A stretch of DNA of 16,419 nt from an uncultured Muribaculaceae bacterium. GTDB taxonomy: Bacteria > Bacteroidota > Bacteroidia > Bacteroidales > Muribaculaceae. Positions 15,386-16,419 of this stretch are shown here, one piece after another; positions within the stretch are counted from its first letter, which is position 1; each line of letters starts with the position of its first letter. A program made the translations under genes and the position numbers. Below the pieces are notes generated by a model. It made no database searches. It saw only the letters and a program-made list of their open reading frames with translations, and was not told the DNA's origin. The stretch covers positions 1 to 16,419 of the forward strand of contig CAJUSN010000041.1 of assembly GCA_910589095.1 (NCBI GenBank), given 5' to 3'.

Positions 15386-16419
15386 ATGAGAGTAGCAGCA
15401 TTGATCTCGGGAGGCGTGGATAGTGCCGTAGCCGTTCACCGCCTTGTGGAACAGGGGCACGATGTGCACCTCTTCTACATACGCATTGGGCTCGACAACG
15501 GAGAGGGCGACTGCTCTGCCGAAGAGGATATCGAAATGTGCCGGCTCATTGCCCACCGCTACGGGCTGCCCCTCGAAGTGGTGTCGCTTCATCAGGAATA
15601 TTGGGATAATGTGATGCAATATGCCCTCGACACCGTGAAACAAGGTCTTACGCCCAACCCCGACGTAATGTGCAACCGAATGATCAAATTCGGATTTTTC
15701 GAGCAGCGGTGGGGCCACGAATTTGACCGCACCGCCACCGGCCATTATGCCACCACCATTGAGCGCGACGGTCTCGTGTTTCTCGGCACAGCTCCCGACC
15801 CTGTCAAGGATCAGACTGACTTCCTTTCACGGATAACTTACTCGCAACTGTCGCATCTGATGTTTCCTATCGGCGACCTCCCCAAGGCCGAAGTGCGCGA
15901 AATTGCCCGAAGGGTCGACATGCCAAACGCTTACCGCCGGGATTCTCAAGGCATCTGCTTCCTTGGCAAAATCAATTACAATGACTTCATTCGGCGTCAC
16001 CTTGGCGAGCGTACCGGAGCTATCATAGAGATTGAAACAGGTAAGAAACTCGGTGAACACCATGGTTATTGGTTCCACACCATTGGCCAGCGAAAAGGGC
16101 TCGGACTGAGTGGCGGACCCTGGTACGTGGTTAAAAAATGTATCCCCGACAATGTGATTTATGTGTCACGCGGATATGATACCGAAAAGCAATATGGCCG
16201 CACACTCCATCTCGATGAAATGCACTGGATCACCATTGACCCCTGGAAAGAGAATTGCAACCGGGTGGAGATAACTTTCAAAAATCGTCATTCGCCCGAA
16301 TTCCTCCCCGGCCACCTAACCCGTCTGGACAATGGCGAATATCTTGTGGAAAGTCTCAACAAGGTTCAAGGCATAGCTCCCGGACAGTTCACATCAATCT
16401 ATAGCCCCGACAGCAAAAT
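15386..16419 (+). CDS. mnmA: tRNA-specific 2-thiouridylase MnmA (3' partial)
   Basis: MnmA puts sulfur on C2 of the wobble uridine (U34) of tRNAs for Lys, Glu and Gln, using ATP and a persulfide donor. The 344 visible residues show the PP-loop SGGVDS (8-13), the catalytic Cys96 in TPNPDVMCNRMIKF, GHYA (119-122), KDQTDFL (141-147; usually KDQSYFL), and the second catalytic Cys191 in DSQGICFLG (usually DSTGICF). The central beta-barrel signatures HTIGQRKGLGL and PWYVV follow. Usual length is 355-370 residues, so only the last few tens of bases are missing beyond the window. The start at 15386 lies 3 bases after the DoxX stop and behind a strong Shine-Dalgarno. Bacteroidota often carry more than one MnmA-like gene, so this could be one of several copies. 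Confidence 0.97.
   Translation, partial: MRVAALISGGVDSAVAVHRLVEQGHDVHLFYIRIGLDNGEGDCSAEEDIEMCRLIAHRYGLPLEVVSLHQEYWDNVMQYALDTVKQGLTPNPDVMCNRMIKFGFFEQRWGHEFDRTATGHYATTIERDGLVFLGTAPDPVKDQTDFLSRITYSQLSHLMFPIGDLPKAEVREIARRVDMPNAYRRDSQGICFLGKINYNDFIRRHLGERTGAIIEIETGKKLGEHHGYWFHTIGQRKGLGLSGGPWYVVKKCIPDNVIYVSRGYDTEKQYGRTLHLDEMHWITIDPWKENCNRVEITFKNRHSPEFLPGHLTRLDNGEYLVESLNKVQGIAPGQFTSIYSPDSK

Overview
The window looks like chromosomal DNA from a gut Bacteroidales bacterium, most likely of the Muribaculaceae (S24-7) type. This rests on DUF4493/PCMD lipoproteins, a DUF5106 thioredoxin-like protein, a T9SS-like C-terminal tail (FTLQGVKV...GFYIARRGNKTIKV), and promoters with the Bacteroidota TTTG-N19-TAnnTTTG pattern. 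Shine-Dalgarno sequences are mostly absent. The family-level assignment is inference. No mobile element, CRISPR array or RNA gene was found, and no gap without a gene exceeds 300 bases.

Region by region: (1) 1-1094 (+) is the 3' end of a large secreted surface protein with InlB-type beta repeats, closed by a strong hairpin terminator. (2) 1316-7183 (+) is a four-gene cell-surface operon: a DUF4493/PCMD-type lipoprotein, two tandem paralogous outer-membrane beta-barrels, and a second PCMD lipoprotein that starts at GTG inside the previous gene. It ends at a bidirectional terminator (7199-7242). (3) 10264-7257 (-) is a self-regulated ABC transporter operon: ATPase, six-TM permease, YtrA-type GntR repressor, and a membrane-anchored beta-rich protein of unknown function. 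Its promoter matches the Bacteroidota consensus exactly, and a YtrA-like inverted repeat sits over the likely transcription start. (4) 13607-10494 (-) is the ClpB disaggregase followed by a small lipoprotein with no terminator between them. (5) 13863-16419 (+) is a DUF5106 thioredoxin-fold protein lacking its catalytic cysteines, a DoxX-family membrane protein, and mnmA (tRNA 2-thiouridylase), which runs off the window.

The least-described parts are the PCMD/barrel/barrel/PCMD operon and the GntR-ABC operon with its unusual gene order, operator and trailing beta-rich protein. In the first, two lipoproteins, at least one with a surface-export-like signal, flank a pair of duplicated barrels, which suggests an outer-membrane assembly. 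In the second, the sequence shows the promoter, the candidate operator and the candidate repressor all within one transcription unit.
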